Source of the DNA: Bacteroidales bacterium
Lineage (GTDB): Bacteria; Bacteroidota; Bacteroidia; Bacteroidales; F082
Assembly: GCA_024400425.1 (NCBI GenBank)
Contig: JAKSMV010000003.1
Coordinates: 1 to 64,000, forward strand
DNA: 64,000 nt
Reading direction: 5' to 3'
In this document: one piece after another, positions 33,914 through 42,847 of the stretch
Layout: every line of letters starts with the position of its first letter
How positions within the stretch are numbered: the stretch's first letter is position 1
Made by a program: the position numbers and the translations under genes
Notes under the pieces: generated by a model
What the model was told of the DNA's origin: nothing
Seen by the model: only the letters and a program-made list of their open reading frames with translations
Databases searched by the model: none

Positions 33914-35602
33914 TTAACTCTTGAGATATTTCTTGATGCCGTGGGCGGTTTCCTTTTTCACGAAATCCATGTTGTAGCTGACGATTATGTCGCCTGCCTT
34001 TGCGATAATGTTGTCTTTAGGGATGATAGTGTCGTTGTCGCGACGAAGAAGGACAATCTTGATATGCTCTTTTTCGGCAAGTTCAGATATTTCTTTCCCA
34101 ATGTATGGGCTATTTTTCCGAATGCGTTGCTCTTCGAGTTCACCAAGCGTATTGGTTTCCATTGCTTTAGTGCAGACCACAATCTTGTCGCCAGCTTGGA
34201 ATTTGGTATGGCCACGTGGCGTCATAATCTCATCGCCGCGAATCACGACGGCAAACAGCATGCTCTTCGGCGAACCGATTTCCTTGATGGTTTTTCCCGT
34301 CCATGGACTGCTTTCAGTCAACTCGAATTCTCCAAATTGCACATCATAATCTTCGCTATAGTCGCTGAACGATTTCATCACATCTTCGTCTTCGTCAATC
34401 ATATCGAGCACTTTGGCAGCCCATGGAATAAGTGAGCCTTGAAAACCAATGGAAATCAATACAATAAAGAAAACAATACCTAATATGTTGTTTTCTAAAT
34501 GAATAGAAGCTTCAGCCATGATGGCGAAAACGATAGACGAAGCACCGCGAAGCCCAACGAATGAAATCAACGTGTTTTGTTTCAGATTGTAGCCTTTGCG
34601 CTTGAACCAACTCAAGATGGAAAATACGCTAATGGGACGTGCGACAAGGAACATGAACAGCCAAACCATGATGGCGGGCAATATGACTCCGGCAAATGTC
34701 GAAAAGCTCCCAAAGACCGTGTTGGCTTCTGCCGAAAGTCCCAGAAGGAAAAACAGGAACACCTGCATCAGGTTGGTGATGCCATCGAAGAAGTGGACTT
34801 GAGTCTTTCTTCCGCTAAATTCGGTATTGCCGAGAATCATACCCACGATATAGGTGCTAAGGTAGCCATTGCCGCCGACGAGCGTTGGAATACCGTATGC
34901 CAAAAGTGCAGTAGCCAAGAAAAACAAGGAATCGAATCCGGCGGAAAAACGCTTGATCTTGTCTAATGCAATTCGGGCCAAAAAAGCAAGCACGAAGCCG
35001 CAGCCAACGCCAAAGACTATCTGCGAGAAAATGAGCCAGACGATGGAACCTACTGAAAGGCCCTCGCTACCAGAACCGGCAATAACCGAAATCATTATGG
35101 CAGTAAGCATGAACGAACATGGGTCGTTACTGCCGCTTTCCACTTCAAGAACGGATGCGGTGTGGTTCTTCAAGCCCAACTTGCGCGAACGCAGTGTCGA
35201 GAAGACCGATGCAGCATCGGTTGAGGCCAAGACCGAACCCATGAGAAGGCTCTCTGCCCATTTCCAATGGAGGAGATAATGGCAAAACACCCCCGTCAAT
35301 CCAGCAGTCATGATGACACCTACGCTCGCCAGCAATGCCGATTCGGCAAAGACTTTATTCGCCGAACCTTTCCAACGTGTGCCAAAACCACCATAAAAGA
35401 TAATGATGTTTAGCGCGATTGTGCTGAACCCGTCAACGATATAGTAGTTTTCGTCCGTTATCAGGTCTTTGATAAACGATGTCGCCATGCCAAGCATCAA
35501 GAATGCCAACAAAACAGGAACACCAATCTTGTTCGATATCTTGTCGAAAACCATGCAAATAATAATAATTATTGCGGCTAGGGTGATAGCAGTAGTAACC
35601 AT
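33914..35602 (-). CDS. Potassium/proton antiporter, CPA1/CvrA type, with two RCK_C domains
   Basis: 562 residues. Twelve or so membrane helices with the CPA1 signatures LLMGSVLASTDAASVFSTLR and SFVGLRGASSIVFAI, then two RCK_C domains (about 420-490 and 500-562; GDKIVVCTK and AGDIIVSYNMDFV). This matches CvrA/NhaP2-type K+/H+ antiporters. The ATG at 35602 is preferred over an upstream in-frame start: an AAGGAG Shine-Dalgarno (35608-35613) lies just before it and the membrane part begins right after. It faces the two CPA2 antiporters and is divergent from topB. Confidence 0.88.
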   Translation of the reverse strand: MVTTAITLAAIIIIICMVFDKISNKIGVPVLLAFLMLGMATSFIKDLITDENYYIVDGFSTIALNIIIFYGGFGTRWKGSANKVFAESALLASVGVIMTAGLTGVFCHYLLHWKWAESLLMGSVLASTDAASVFSTLRSRKLGLKNHTASVLEVESGSNDPCSFMLTAIMISVIAGSGSEGLSVGSIVWLIFSQIVFGVGCGFVLAFLARIALDKIKRFSAGFDSLFFLATALLAYGIPTLVGGNGYLSTYIVGMILGNTEFSGRKTQVHFFDGITNLMQVFLFFLLGLSAEANTVFGSFSTFAGVILPAIMVWLFMFLVARPISVFSILSWFKRKGYNLKQNTLISFVGLRGASSIVFAIMAEASIHLENNILGIVFFIVLISIGFQGSLIPWAAKVLDMIDEDEDVMKSFSDYSEDYDVQFGEFELTESSPWTGKTIKEIGSPKSMLFAVVIRGDEIMTPRGHTKFQAGDKIVVCTKAMETNTLGELEEQRIRKNSPYIGKEISELAEKEHIKIVLLRRDNDTIIPKDNIIAKAGDIIVSYNMDFVKKETAHGIKKYLKS

Positions 35603-35627
35603 ATTTTCTCCTTCTGATTTTATCATG

Positions 35628-35635
35628 CAAAGGTA
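35628..35635 (-). promoter_or_regulatory. -7 element (TACCTTTG) of the CPA1 antiporter gene
   Basis: Minus-strand match, 25 bp before the ATG at 35602. Confidence 0.65.
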
Positions 35636-35683
35636 CCAAAAATTCAAATCGGAAAACAAGACAAAATTCATCGGGAAAAAACG

Positions 35684-35691
35684 TACCTTTG
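35684..35691 (+). promoter_or_regulatory. -7 element (TACCTTTG) of topB
   Basis: TAnnTTTG match 8 bp before the ATG at 35700; implies a very short leader. Confidence 0.65.
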
Positions 35692-35699
35692 CAAGCGTT

Positions 35700-37601
35700 A
35701 TGATAGTGTGCATTGCAGAAAAACCGAGTGTCGCGAAAGACATCGCTAAAGTGTTGGGTGCCAATTCGGCACACGATGGTTATATGGAAGGCAATGGTTA
35801 TCAGGTGACTTGGACTTTCGGTCACCTTTGCTGCCTGAAAGAGCCACACGACTACACCGACCAATGGAAGGCATGGGCCTTGAGCCGCTTGCCGATGATT
35901 CCACAACGCTTTGGCATCAAGCTCATTGCCGACAAAGGTGTCGAGAAACAGTTCAAAATCATCGAAGGCCTATTCCAAAAGGCCGATTATATCATTAACT
36001 GTGGTGATGCCGGTCAGGAAGGCGAACTCATCCAGCGGTGGGTGATGCAGAAAGCCAATGTGCATTGTCCAGTGCAACGCTTATGGACTTCCTCCATGAC
36101 GGAAGAGGCCATTCGCGAAGGCTTCAACAACCTGAAGGACCAATCTGAATATCAGTCGCTTTACGAAGCAGGATTGGCGCGTGCCATAGGCGATTGGCTG
36201 CTTGGAATGAACGCGACACGCCTCTACACTTTGCGTTATGGCAAGAACCGGCAAGTGCTTTCGATAGGACGCGTACAAACCCCAACTTTGGCATTGATTG
36301 TCAATCGGTATCTTGAAATCAAGAACTTCAAGCCGGAAGCCTATTGGGTGCTTTCCACATTGTATCGCGACACGCTCTTCACCGCGACAAAGGGGAAATA
36401 TGGCAAAGCGGAAGAAGGTCAAGCCGACCTGAAATCCATTGAAGGAAAGGAATTTACAGTTACCAATGTGGAGAAGAAGCAAGGAAAGGAAGCTCCGCCA
36501 CGACTTTACGACCTGACTTCGCTGCAAGTGGAATGCAACAAGAAATATGGCTTTTCTGCCGACCAAACCTTGCAAACCATCCAAAGTCTCTACGAGAAGA
36601 AATACACTACCTATCCGCGCGTCGATACGACATATCTGAGCGATGACATCTATCCGAAATGCCCAGATATCCTTCAAAAACTCACACCTTATTCTGCCTT
36701 GACGGCACCGCTTTCGGGAAAGAAACTCCCGAAAAGCAAGAAGGTGTTCGACAACTCGAAAGTCACTGACCACCATGCCATTATCCCAACGGGAGTCGTT
36801 CCGCAAGGATTGTCGTTTGCCGAAGAAAAGGTGTATGACGAAGTGTGCCGGCATTTCATCGCCGTGTTTTATCCCGATTGCGTGTTCAGCACAACAACAG
36901 TTCTTGGCAAAGTGGAAGAGGTTGAATTCAAGACCACGGGCAAGCAGATTCTTGAACCTGGCTGGCGCGAGGTAATAAAACCTCAGAAACAGCAAGACGA
37001 GAAGAAAGAAGGAGAGGAGGATGAAGAAAAGACACTGCCTGCTTTCGAGAAAGGCGAACACGGGCCTCATCAGCCACAATTGACTGAAAAACAAACAACG
37101 CCACCGAAACCATACACCGAAGCCACTCTTTTACGAGCCATGGAAACTGCCGGCAAGTTGGTCGATGACGAAGAACTACGCGAAGTGATGAAAACCAACG
37201 GCATAGGTAGGCCATCAACACGCGCCGCCATTATCGAGACACTCTTCAAGCGTAATTATATCAAGAAGGTGCGCAAGAGCCTTGAGCCAACACCTACAGG
37301 CATCGAACTCATCAGCCTCATCAACGAAGAACTGCTGAAAAGCGCCGAATTGACGGGCATTTGGGAAAAGAAACTGCGTGAAATCGAGCAACATAAATAT
37401 AGTACGCCTCAGTTTATCGAAGAACTGAAACAAATGGTGACCGAAGTGGTCAACAATGTGCTTTCAGGCAAGGTCGGCAATCCTGATGCCATCATCGGAA
37501 CCGTTTGCCCGCAGTGTGGCAAGGGTAAAGTCATCAAAGGGAAGACCGCCTACGGGTGCTCGGAGTGGCGCAATGGTTGCAGTTGGCGAAAACCATTCTG
37601 A
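35700..37601 (+). CDS. topB: DNA topoisomerase III
   Basis: 633 residues of type IA topoisomerase. The N-terminal TOPRIM domain opens with MIVCIAEKPSVAKDIAKVLG and contains the acidic metal site (NCGDAGQEGELIQRW). The active-site tyrosine is in KYTTYPRVDTTYLSDDI. The C-terminal core is followed by one zinc ribbon (CPQCGKGKVIKGKTAYGCS, later GCSWRKPF). It decatenates and relaxes negatively supercoiled DNA. ATG 35700 is used because the TOPRIM domain starts there and the promoter (35684) overlaps any earlier start. It converges with pncB. Confidence 0.94.
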   Translation: MIVCIAEKPSVAKDIAKVLGANSAHDGYMEGNGYQVTWTFGHLCCLKEPHDYTDQWKAWALSRLPMIPQRFGIKLIADKGVEKQFKIIEGLFQKADYIINCGDAGQEGELIQRWVMQKANVHCPVQRLWTSSMTEEAIREGFNNLKDQSEYQSLYEAGLARAIGDWLLGMNATRLYTLRYGKNRQVLSIGRVQTPTLALIVNRYLEIKNFKPEAYWVLSTLYRDTLFTATKGKYGKAEEGQADLKSIEGKEFTVTNVEKKQGKEAPPRLYDLTSLQVECNKKYGFSADQTLQTIQSLYEKKYTTYPRVDTTYLSDDIYPKCPDILQKLTPYSALTAPLSGKKLPKSKKVFDNSKVTDHHAIIPTGVVPQGLSFAEEKVYDEVCRHFIAVFYPDCVFSTTTVLGKVEEVEFKTTGKQILEPGWREVIKPQKQQDEKKEGEEDEEKTLPAFEKGEHGPHQPQLTEKQTTPPKPYTEATLLRAMETAGKLVDDEELREVMKTNGIGRPSTRAAIIETLFKRNYIKKVRKSLEPTPTGIELISLINEELLKSAELTGIWEKKLREIEQHKYSTPQFIEELKQMVTEVVNNVLSGKVGNPDAIIGTVCPQCGKGKVIKGKTAYGCSEWRNGCSWRKPF

Positions 37602-37624
37602 CACATCCTAAAACATCGCAAGCT

Positions 37625-38818
37625 TCATTCGATTTCCAAAGTCTTCTTGCAGATTTCGATTTCTTCAGGATCACCAGTGTATTTGCCGAGGTCGTCGCTG
37701 AGCTTCACGACCTTCTTCCAATTACGTTTTTCGGTAATCTTGGCAGCAGTGAGCTTCACCACGATGTTCATGGCTTTCACATTATCGACATCGCAAGTGA
37801 GGTGAGTGCCAATACCATAGGAATCGGCCATACGACCATCCACAATGTTGTGTAGCTCAATGGCTTCATCGACATTCAATCCATTGCTGAAGATGATTGA
37901 CTTCGTGCTTGGGTCGATGCCCAACTCTTTGTATTTGTTGATGATATCTTCCAAGGCTTCCACGTTATCGCCACTGTCAACACGCAAACCGTCAAACAGT
38001 TTGGCATGGAGCAAGGTGAAGTTTTGGAAGAATGCCTTGCGGGTATAGGTGTCATAAAGGAACACGCCCAAACTGCCTGTGAAAACATCCTGCCAATAGT
38101 CCATGGCGAGATAGTTGGCTTCGTTATAGCCGTAGAGCGAGCAGGTCTCAATGAACTGGTGACTCATGGTGCCGATAGGTGTGAGGTTGTATTTCATGGC
38201 GAAATAGACGTTCGAGGTACCCACGAAACACGTCTTTGTGAATTGCTTCTGCGCTTCGATGAACGATTGGATGACACGTTCCTGATGCTCAAACGAGAAA
38301 CGGCGACGGGTACCGAAATCGCTGAATTTCACTCCGTTGCCAATGAGTCGGATTCCTTTATCGTAAGATTTCTTATATTCCTTTTCGGCATCGTAATTTT
38401 CCAACTCGCCCTTCATCTCGTGCCAGAGTTCCGAAACGGTAGCCAGGATGGGCATTTCCCAAAACACCGTGCGCCAAAGCAAACCCGTCACACTGATATG
38501 AAGATGGCCTTCAGCATCTTGGCTGACCTCGACTTCCGACGACTTCATCTTGAAACCTTTTAGGAAAGTAAAGAACCACAATGGGAAATAGTAGCATTTC
38601 TGCTTCATGAAATGCGATTCCTCGTCGGTGATGCGAAGGTCTTCAATCATCTTGAACTGTTCCTTTAGCTTTTCGGCAAAGCCTTCGGGATAAACCGAGT
38701 TGTTGCGGTCAACGAAAGTGTATTGACCCATGGCGCGAGGAAACTTCTGCAAATAGGCATAGCAAACGCTAAACGTATATAAATCGTTGTCTAATAAGCT
38801 GTTGATAATTCTTCTCAT
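37625..38818 (-). CDS. pncB: Nicotinate phosphoribosyltransferase
   Basis: 397 residues. Family motifs include the N-terminal LLDNDLYTFSV, FGTRRRFSFEHQ, FVGTSNVYFAMK, GTMSHQF with the conserved histidine, and FDGLRVDSGD with the later IIFSNGLNVDEA phosphoribosyl-binding segment. It makes nicotinate mononucleotide from nicotinate and PRPP for NAD salvage, with ATP hydrolysis. It lies 9 bp after a DUF47 gene and appears to be the last gene of the phosphate-transport operon. nadE (61068), which completes NAD synthesis, is elsewhere in the window. Confidence 0.93.
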   Translation of the reverse strand: MRRIINSLLDNDLYTFSVCYAYLQKFPRAMGQYTFVDRNNSVYPEGFAEKLKEQFKMIEDLRITDEESHFMKQKCYYFPLWFFTFLKGFKMKSSEVEVSQDAEGHLHISVTGLLWRTVFWEMPILATVSELWHEMKGELENYDAEKEYKKSYDKGIRLIGNGVKFSDFGTRRRFSFEHQERVIQSFIEAQKQFTKTCFVGTSNVYFAMKYNLTPIGTMSHQFIETCSLYGYNEANYLAMDYWQDVFTGSLGVFLYDTYTRKAFFQNFTLLHAKLFDGLRVDSGDNVEALEDIINKYKELGIDPSTKSIIFSNGLNVDEAIELHNIVDGRMADSYGIGTHLTCDVDNVKAMNIVVKLTAAKITEKRNWKKVVKLSDDLGKYTGDPEEIEICKKTLEIE

Positions 38819-38827
38819 GATTCTATA

Positions 38828-39481
38828 TTAACATAGTTTTGCATAAATGCTTCTAATCTTATCGGAAATATATTTCACTGAATTCATGGTGTTTTCCAAC
38901 ACCTGAACCAAGTCTTTTCGCTTGATGATTTCAACGAGATTATAGTTTTTGGTGAACAATTCGCTGATGTATTTGCCATAAAGTTCGTCGCAGTCGTGTT
39001 CCATCGTCTTGATTTCGTTGCACAAGCGAGCTATTTCCTTTCCTTTGCCGGTAGTGATGAACTGAAGGTTGCTGATGATGACGTTCAGGTTTTCGGCAGA
39101 GAACATGATGTTTTCTGACATGGTGGTGAGCCAGTCGTCGGTTTCAAGGAAACGGCGCGTGATGATGATGTTGGCACAGTCGTCGATACGGTCAAGGAAG
39201 TTGTCCATCAGTTCGGCGAGTTCGTGCATGTCTTCGCGCACAAATGGTGTCAACACGCTGGCATTCAGTTGAGTGTAAAACTCTTCCAACACCTCGTCGC
39301 CGGCTTTCTCGAAGGTTTTCACTTCCTTGCGGAGCGCATCAAGTCGGTCAGAATCGGTGACAATCACCATCTCGTGAAGCAGTTTCGAGGCACTGTTGAT
39401 GGCTTCGGCCTGCTGGGTATAGAAAGGATAAAACCTGTTTTCCTTCGGAACGAAAAATTGAAAGAAACTATTGAGACTCAT
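38828..39481 (-). CDS. DUF47 family protein (PhoU-like), copy 2
   Basis: 217 residues, all alpha, of the DUF47/PhoU-like fold that accompanies Pit phosphate transporters. Characteristic pieces: FFVPKENRFYPFYTQQAE, FYTQLNASVLTPFVREDMHE, LMDNFLDRIDDCANI and MEHDCDEL. It probably binds metal ions and controls the transporter. Starts 3 bp after the pit gene; related to the protein encoded at 40555-41202, on the other side of pit. Confidence 0.87.
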   Translation of the reverse strand: MSLNSFFQFFVPKENRFYPFYTQQAEAINSASKLLHEMVIVTDSDRLDALRKEVKTFEKAGDEVLEEFYTQLNASVLTPFVREDMHELAELMDNFLDRIDDCANIIITRRFLETDDWLTTMSENIMFSAENLNVIISNLQFITTGKGKEIARLCNEIKTMEHDCDELYGKYISELFTKNYNLVEIIKRKDLVQVLENTMNSVKYISDKIRSIYAKLC

Positions 39482-39484
39482 GGC

Positions 39485-40555
39485 TTAAAGCGGGAAACAA
39501 AGGTTAAACAACAGGTTAAGGACACCGCTGATAATCAACGGGACAGGGATGGTGAGTACCCACGAAAGGACAATGCGCTTGGCAGTGACCCATTTCACTG
39601 ATTTCATGCCATCGGTCAGGCCTACGCCAATCACGCCGCCCGTAATGGTGTGGGTGGTGCTGACAGGGATGCCAAGGAATGAAGTGGCAATCAAAGTGGT
39701 AGCACCAGCAAATTCGGCGGAAAAGCCTCTAATCGGATTGATCTTCGACAAGCCGCCGCCCATGGTCTTGATGACATTCTTGCCACCAATCAAGATGCCT
39801 AACGACATGATGATGTAGCAAATAATGGCCAGAGTATCAGGGATATGGAAAGTTTGGCTGCTGTCGTAGAAAATGCCGATGAAATCTTGCATTCCTTCAC
39901 TGACGCCAGGCGTGGTGAAGACGCTCGCCATCAGAACGGCAATGATACCCATGGTCTTAGGCGCATCGTTAGAGCCATGGCCGATACAGAAAGCGGCTGT
40001 TGAAAAATGCTGCAATCCTTTGAACACCTTCTCGACTTTCTTGCGTTGCTTGTTTTTGCAGATTTTCAGGAACAGACATTCGAGGAAAAAGCCCAAAAAC
40101 AATCCGATGAGTGGCGATAAGATAATGAAAATCAAAGTGATGAAGATAGGCTTGGCATGAAGTACACCAGCGCCGTTCACAAACCAAGCCGCTCCGATGA
40201 TACCGCCGATAAGGGCGTGCGAAGTGGAGATGGGCATACCCGCCTTGGTGCAGACTGCCACCCAAATGGCAGCCCCAATCAAGGCTGACAAAATCAAATA
40301 CGGGTTGATGACGCTTTGGTCGGCGAAGTTGGCCATGGTGTTGCCCACCGCAAACTGCTGGTTGAGTACCAACCTAATGAAAATGAAGGCCGTAAACTCC
40401 CAAAACGATGCCCAAATGATGGCTTGAATCGGAGTCATGACTTTGGTGGCGATGATGGTTGAAATGGAGTTCGCCGCATCGTTCATGCCGTTGAGGAAGG
40501 TGAACACCAAGGCAAGAATGATGGATAAGATGATGGCTATGGTAAGAAGATTCAT
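39485..40555 (-). CDS. pit: Low-affinity inorganic phosphate transporter
   Basis: 356 residues with about ten membrane helices. The PHO4/Pit signature occurs in both halves: FLNGMNDAANSISTIIATKV at the N-terminus and IGHGSNDAPKTMGIIA in the middle, with SHALIGGIIGAAW and TTHTITGGVIG-type helices. It imports phosphate with H+ (or Na+). The ATG at 40555 overlaps the preceding stop (TGATG), so it is coupled to the upstream DUF47 gene. Confidence 0.92.
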   Translation of the reverse strand: MNLLTIAIILSIILALVFTFLNGMNDAANSISTIIATKVMTPIQAIIWASFWEFTAFIFIRLVLNQQFAVGNTMANFADQSVINPYLILSALIGAAIWVAVCTKAGMPISTSHALIGGIIGAAWFVNGAGVLHAKPIFITLIFIILSPLIGLFLGFFLECLFLKICKNKQRKKVEKVFKGLQHFSTAAFCIGHGSNDAPKTMGIIAVLMASVFTTPGVSEGMQDFIGIFYDSSQTFHIPDTLAIICYIIMSLGILIGGKNVIKTMGGGLSKINPIRGFSAEFAGATTLIATSFLGIPVSTTHTITGGVIGVGLTDGMKSVKWVTAKRIVLSWVLTIPVPLIISGVLNLLFNLCFPL

Positions 40556-41202
40556 CACGATTGCTTTATGATCAAACATTTCACCGTTGAGGCCACATCT
40601 TTGGCGCGGTCGGTAGTGTCTTCCACAGATTGGGATATCTCTTTGTATTTCAGCAGTTCGATTTCGTCTTGTTCGTTGCTGAACAAGTAGGAGATGTATT
40701 CCCCATAGATATCGTCAACGACATGCTCGATGTGCGAGACTTTTTGGCAGAGTTCGGTAAGCTTAGCCTGATTCTTGTTGATGTCTTCCAAATTATTGAA
40801 AATCTCGATGATAAGGTTGGCGTCTTCCAGAATGTTGTCAATAATCTCCTTGATGTGCTTGTCAATCTTCTTGGGATTATACATCAGGATGGTCTTGGCC
40901 GAATAATTGATGAAGTCGAGGAACTTGTCAAGAGCCATCGCCAGGGCGTTCATGTCTTCGCGGTCGAAAGGCGTCACGAAAGCCTCGTTGAGTTCGACAT
41001 AGAAATCGCGCAACAATTCGTCGCCGGTGGTCTCTTGCTTCTTGACCATGCGGGTGAGGAGCTTGCGCTCCTCAGCGTCTTCCGACTTGATAAGTTCCTG
41101 CAAATACTTGGCTGCAACTTGCGCAGTTTCAGCCTGTTTGATGTAAGTTGGGAAAAAGTGCTTTTCGCGGTTTCCCTTGGTAAAAAGATTATTTAAAGCC
41201 AT
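40555..41202 (-). CDS. DUF47 family protein (PhoU-like), copy 1
   Basis: 215 residues, helical, with the DUF47 pattern (HFFPTYIKQAETA, FYVELNEAFVTPFDREDMNA, ALDKFLDFINYSA, IEHVVDDIYGEYIS). First gene of the DUF47-Pit-DUF47-pncB operon, whose -7 element is at 41229-41236. Two different DUF47 proteins flanking one transporter suggests that they act together as a heteromer or respond to different signals. Confidence 0.87.
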   Translation of the reverse strand: MALNNLFTKGNREKHFFPTYIKQAETAQVAAKYLQELIKSEDAEERKLLTRMVKKQETTGDELLRDFYVELNEAFVTPFDREDMNALAMALDKFLDFINYSAKTILMYNPKKIDKHIKEIIDNILEDANLIIEIFNNLEDINKNQAKLTELCQKVSHIEHVVDDIYGEYISYLFSNEQDEIELLKYKEISQSVEDTTDRAKDVASTVKCLIIKQS

Positions 41203-41228
41203 TTATATAAAGGTAAAATAAATCGCTG

Positions 41229-41236
41229 CAAAGGTA
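41229..41236 (-). promoter_or_regulatory. -7 element (TACCTTTG) of the phosphate/NAD operon
   Basis: Minus-strand TAnnTTTG match, 26 bp before the ATG at 41202. Confidence 0.65.
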
Positions 41237-41266
41237 GTGAAATAATCTATAGTTCAAACAATTTGC

Positions 41267-42352
41267 TTAGGGAATGTGAAGACCGTTTTTCACTTCTTCG
41301 ATGATTTCCAGACCGCGCTGACGCTTGATGCGGATGCTTTCGCCAACGGCAAGCATGTCTTCAATTGTAGGATTTCCGTTGTAGTTGACCGAAGTGGCGT
41401 GTTGCCCGTGGTAGCCATCAGGACTAAAAGTCAAATCGTAGGCCGGAGCAAGCGTCCATTTCCCTTTGCGGCAAATGAAACTGAAGTTTTTGGCATGGTC
41501 GTCTTTGTTGCCTGCCAACACGTTAAAGGCCATGAGCCTGAACATTTTCTCGACTTGTTTCGGGTCTTGGGTAAGATAACCCGTCAGGTGCAGCAACACT
41601 TTGTAATCCAGTTTTGGCGTAAAAATGGATTCGTTGAGCAAAGCTCCCGCTGTGGCAACGTGAAGCCTTTCGCCATTTTCCAAATCGAAACGTTTTGAAG
41701 CAAAATATTTCCCGTCAATCAGCTTGAAATCAGGAACTTCAATGCCGCAACGTTGGGCTTTCCGATTGAATTCAAATTCCATTTTTCCCATATCTTTCGG
41801 GTCGTAAGTATGCCTGAATTTGACAATCCAGCTGCCTTCTTCGTCGTGATAAAGGCATTTGGGTCTGCAACCGCCCGAATTGCCGCTGTTGAAATAAAGC
41901 AGGTCGGCAGAACTGTCATCTTTCTCCGATAATACTTCCAAAGCCATTTGCTGCAAATCGTCGAAATCGGGAAGCGGAAAACTGTTGCTTATCGAATTGA
42001 CAGGCTCGTAGCATAAGGCACCCATTCCCATTGAGCCAATGATACTGAGACGTTCTAAAGGATTGAGTTTTAGCTCGTCAATACCTTTCTTTTTAAGTGT
42101 TCGGTTAAGTAGATAACGACCGTATCCATCGGGAAGGCTGTCTTCAAAAATGCCGAAATTTCCCCAAAATGGTTCTGGTTTTGCAAGGAATTGTCCGCTT
42201 TTCAAAGGCAAATCCAATGGCGAAATGGAAAAACCTTCCGACAGCCATTGCCGGTCATATTGGAACGCACACAGAGAATTGTCAGGCAAAAGTGAAAGCT
42301 CGCCAACGGTTTTTCCGTGATATTTTACTGTCAGTTTATTTATCGAATTCAT
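41267..42352 (-). CDS. hipA: HipA-type toxin kinase
   Basis: 361 residues. Residues about 1-90 are the HipA N-terminal subdomain (KLTVKYHGKTVGELSLLPDN, FGIFEDSLPDGYG). The kinase core follows: GGCRPK phosphate loop, WIVKF, then the catalytic NKDDHAKNFSF and the metal-binding PAYDLTFSP. In E. coli HipA phosphorylates glutamyl-tRNA synthetase and causes dormancy. At 361 residues it is shorter than the E. coli protein (about 440), typical of the compact Bacteroidota form. ATG 42352 overlaps hipB by 17 bp. Confidence 0.88.
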   Translation of the reverse strand: MNSINKLTVKYHGKTVGELSLLPDNSLCAFQYDRQWLSEGFSISPLDLPLKSGQFLAKPEPFWGNFGIFEDSLPDGYGRYLLNRTLKKKGIDELKLNPLERLSIIGSMGMGALCYEPVNSISNSFPLPDFDDLQQMALEVLSEKDDSSADLLYFNSGNSGGCRPKCLYHDEEGSWIVKFRHTYDPKDMGKMEFEFNRKAQRCGIEVPDFKLIDGKYFASKRFDLENGERLHVATAGALLNESIFTPKLDYKVLLHLTGYLTQDPKQVEKMFRLMAFNVLAGNKDDHAKNFSFICRKGKWTLAPAYDLTFSPDGYHGQHATSVNYNGNPTIEDMLAVGESIRIKRQRGLEIIEEVKNGLHIP

Positions 42353-42662
42353 TTCTGCCGCGTTTTCTGTTCTTGTTTCTGTTGATGACATCGAGTTCTT
42401 CCATGGTGTCGAATTTCGGTTTTGCCATGAGTTGCCTGATTTCGTCGGCATAGCCCAAGGCTTTGGCAAGGGCCAAAAACGAGACTAAGGAAATGGTGCC
42501 TTGCTGCTCGAATTTTGCAATGGTTGGCGTGGGAACGCCGCTCATCATCGAGAGGGCGTCGCGCGAAAGACCTTTTTCCAGACGGCGTTGCTGGGTGCGC
42601 TGTGCCAATCCTTTTGCAAGGTCGGCGGCTGAATCCATGTCGAAATCGTATAATAAAGGCAT
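42336..42662 (-). CDS. hipB: HipB-type antitoxin / XRE regulator
   Basis: 108 residues. A Cro/C1 helix-turn-helix (RTQQRRLEKGLSRDALSMMS, then GVPTPTIAKFEQQG) occupies residues 20-75, followed by a basic tail (NRNKNRKRGRNEF). It should neutralise HipA and repress the operon. ATG 42662 is chosen over a TTG ten codons upstream; no Shine-Dalgarno is present at either. A perfect inverted repeat at 42700-42715, at the expected transcription start, is its likely operator. Confidence 0.82.
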   Translation of the reverse strand: MPLLYDFDMDSAADLAKGLAQRTQQRRLEKGLSRDALSMMSGVPTPTIAKFEQQGTISLVSFLALAKALGYADEIRQLMAKPKFDTMEELDVINRNKNRKRGRNEFDK

Positions 42663-42699
42663 ATTATTGTATTTGTTATTGGCTAAAATCAATCATTAA

Positions 42700-42715
42700 A
42701 GATACAATCGTATCT
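42700..42715. promoter_or_regulatory. Candidate HipB operator: AGATAC-AATC-GTATCT
   Basis: Perfect 6-bp arms with a 4-bp spacer. It lies 6 bp downstream of the minus-strand -7 element, so bound HipB would block transcription. Confidence 0.65.
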
Positions 42716-42721
42716 GATTTG

Positions 42722-42729
42722 CAAAAATA
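42722..42729 (-). promoter_or_regulatory. -7 element (TATTTTTG) of hipBA
   Basis: Minus-strand TAnnTTTG match upstream of hipB, abutting the palindromic operator. Confidence 0.65.
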
Positions 42730-42847
42730 CAATAAATATTGATGTGAGGGAGTATTTTGTTTTGGAAAAACCAATAAATACTACAAAACTTATTCAGCCG
42801 ACGATCTTGAACCATCCAACATAGAAAAACGGCGTAATATATAACAC

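Noticed and set aside
33914..35764. Longer start for the CPA1 antiporter
   Set aside because: The extra 54 residues cover the promoter region and the topB start; ATG 35602 has a Shine-Dalgarno.
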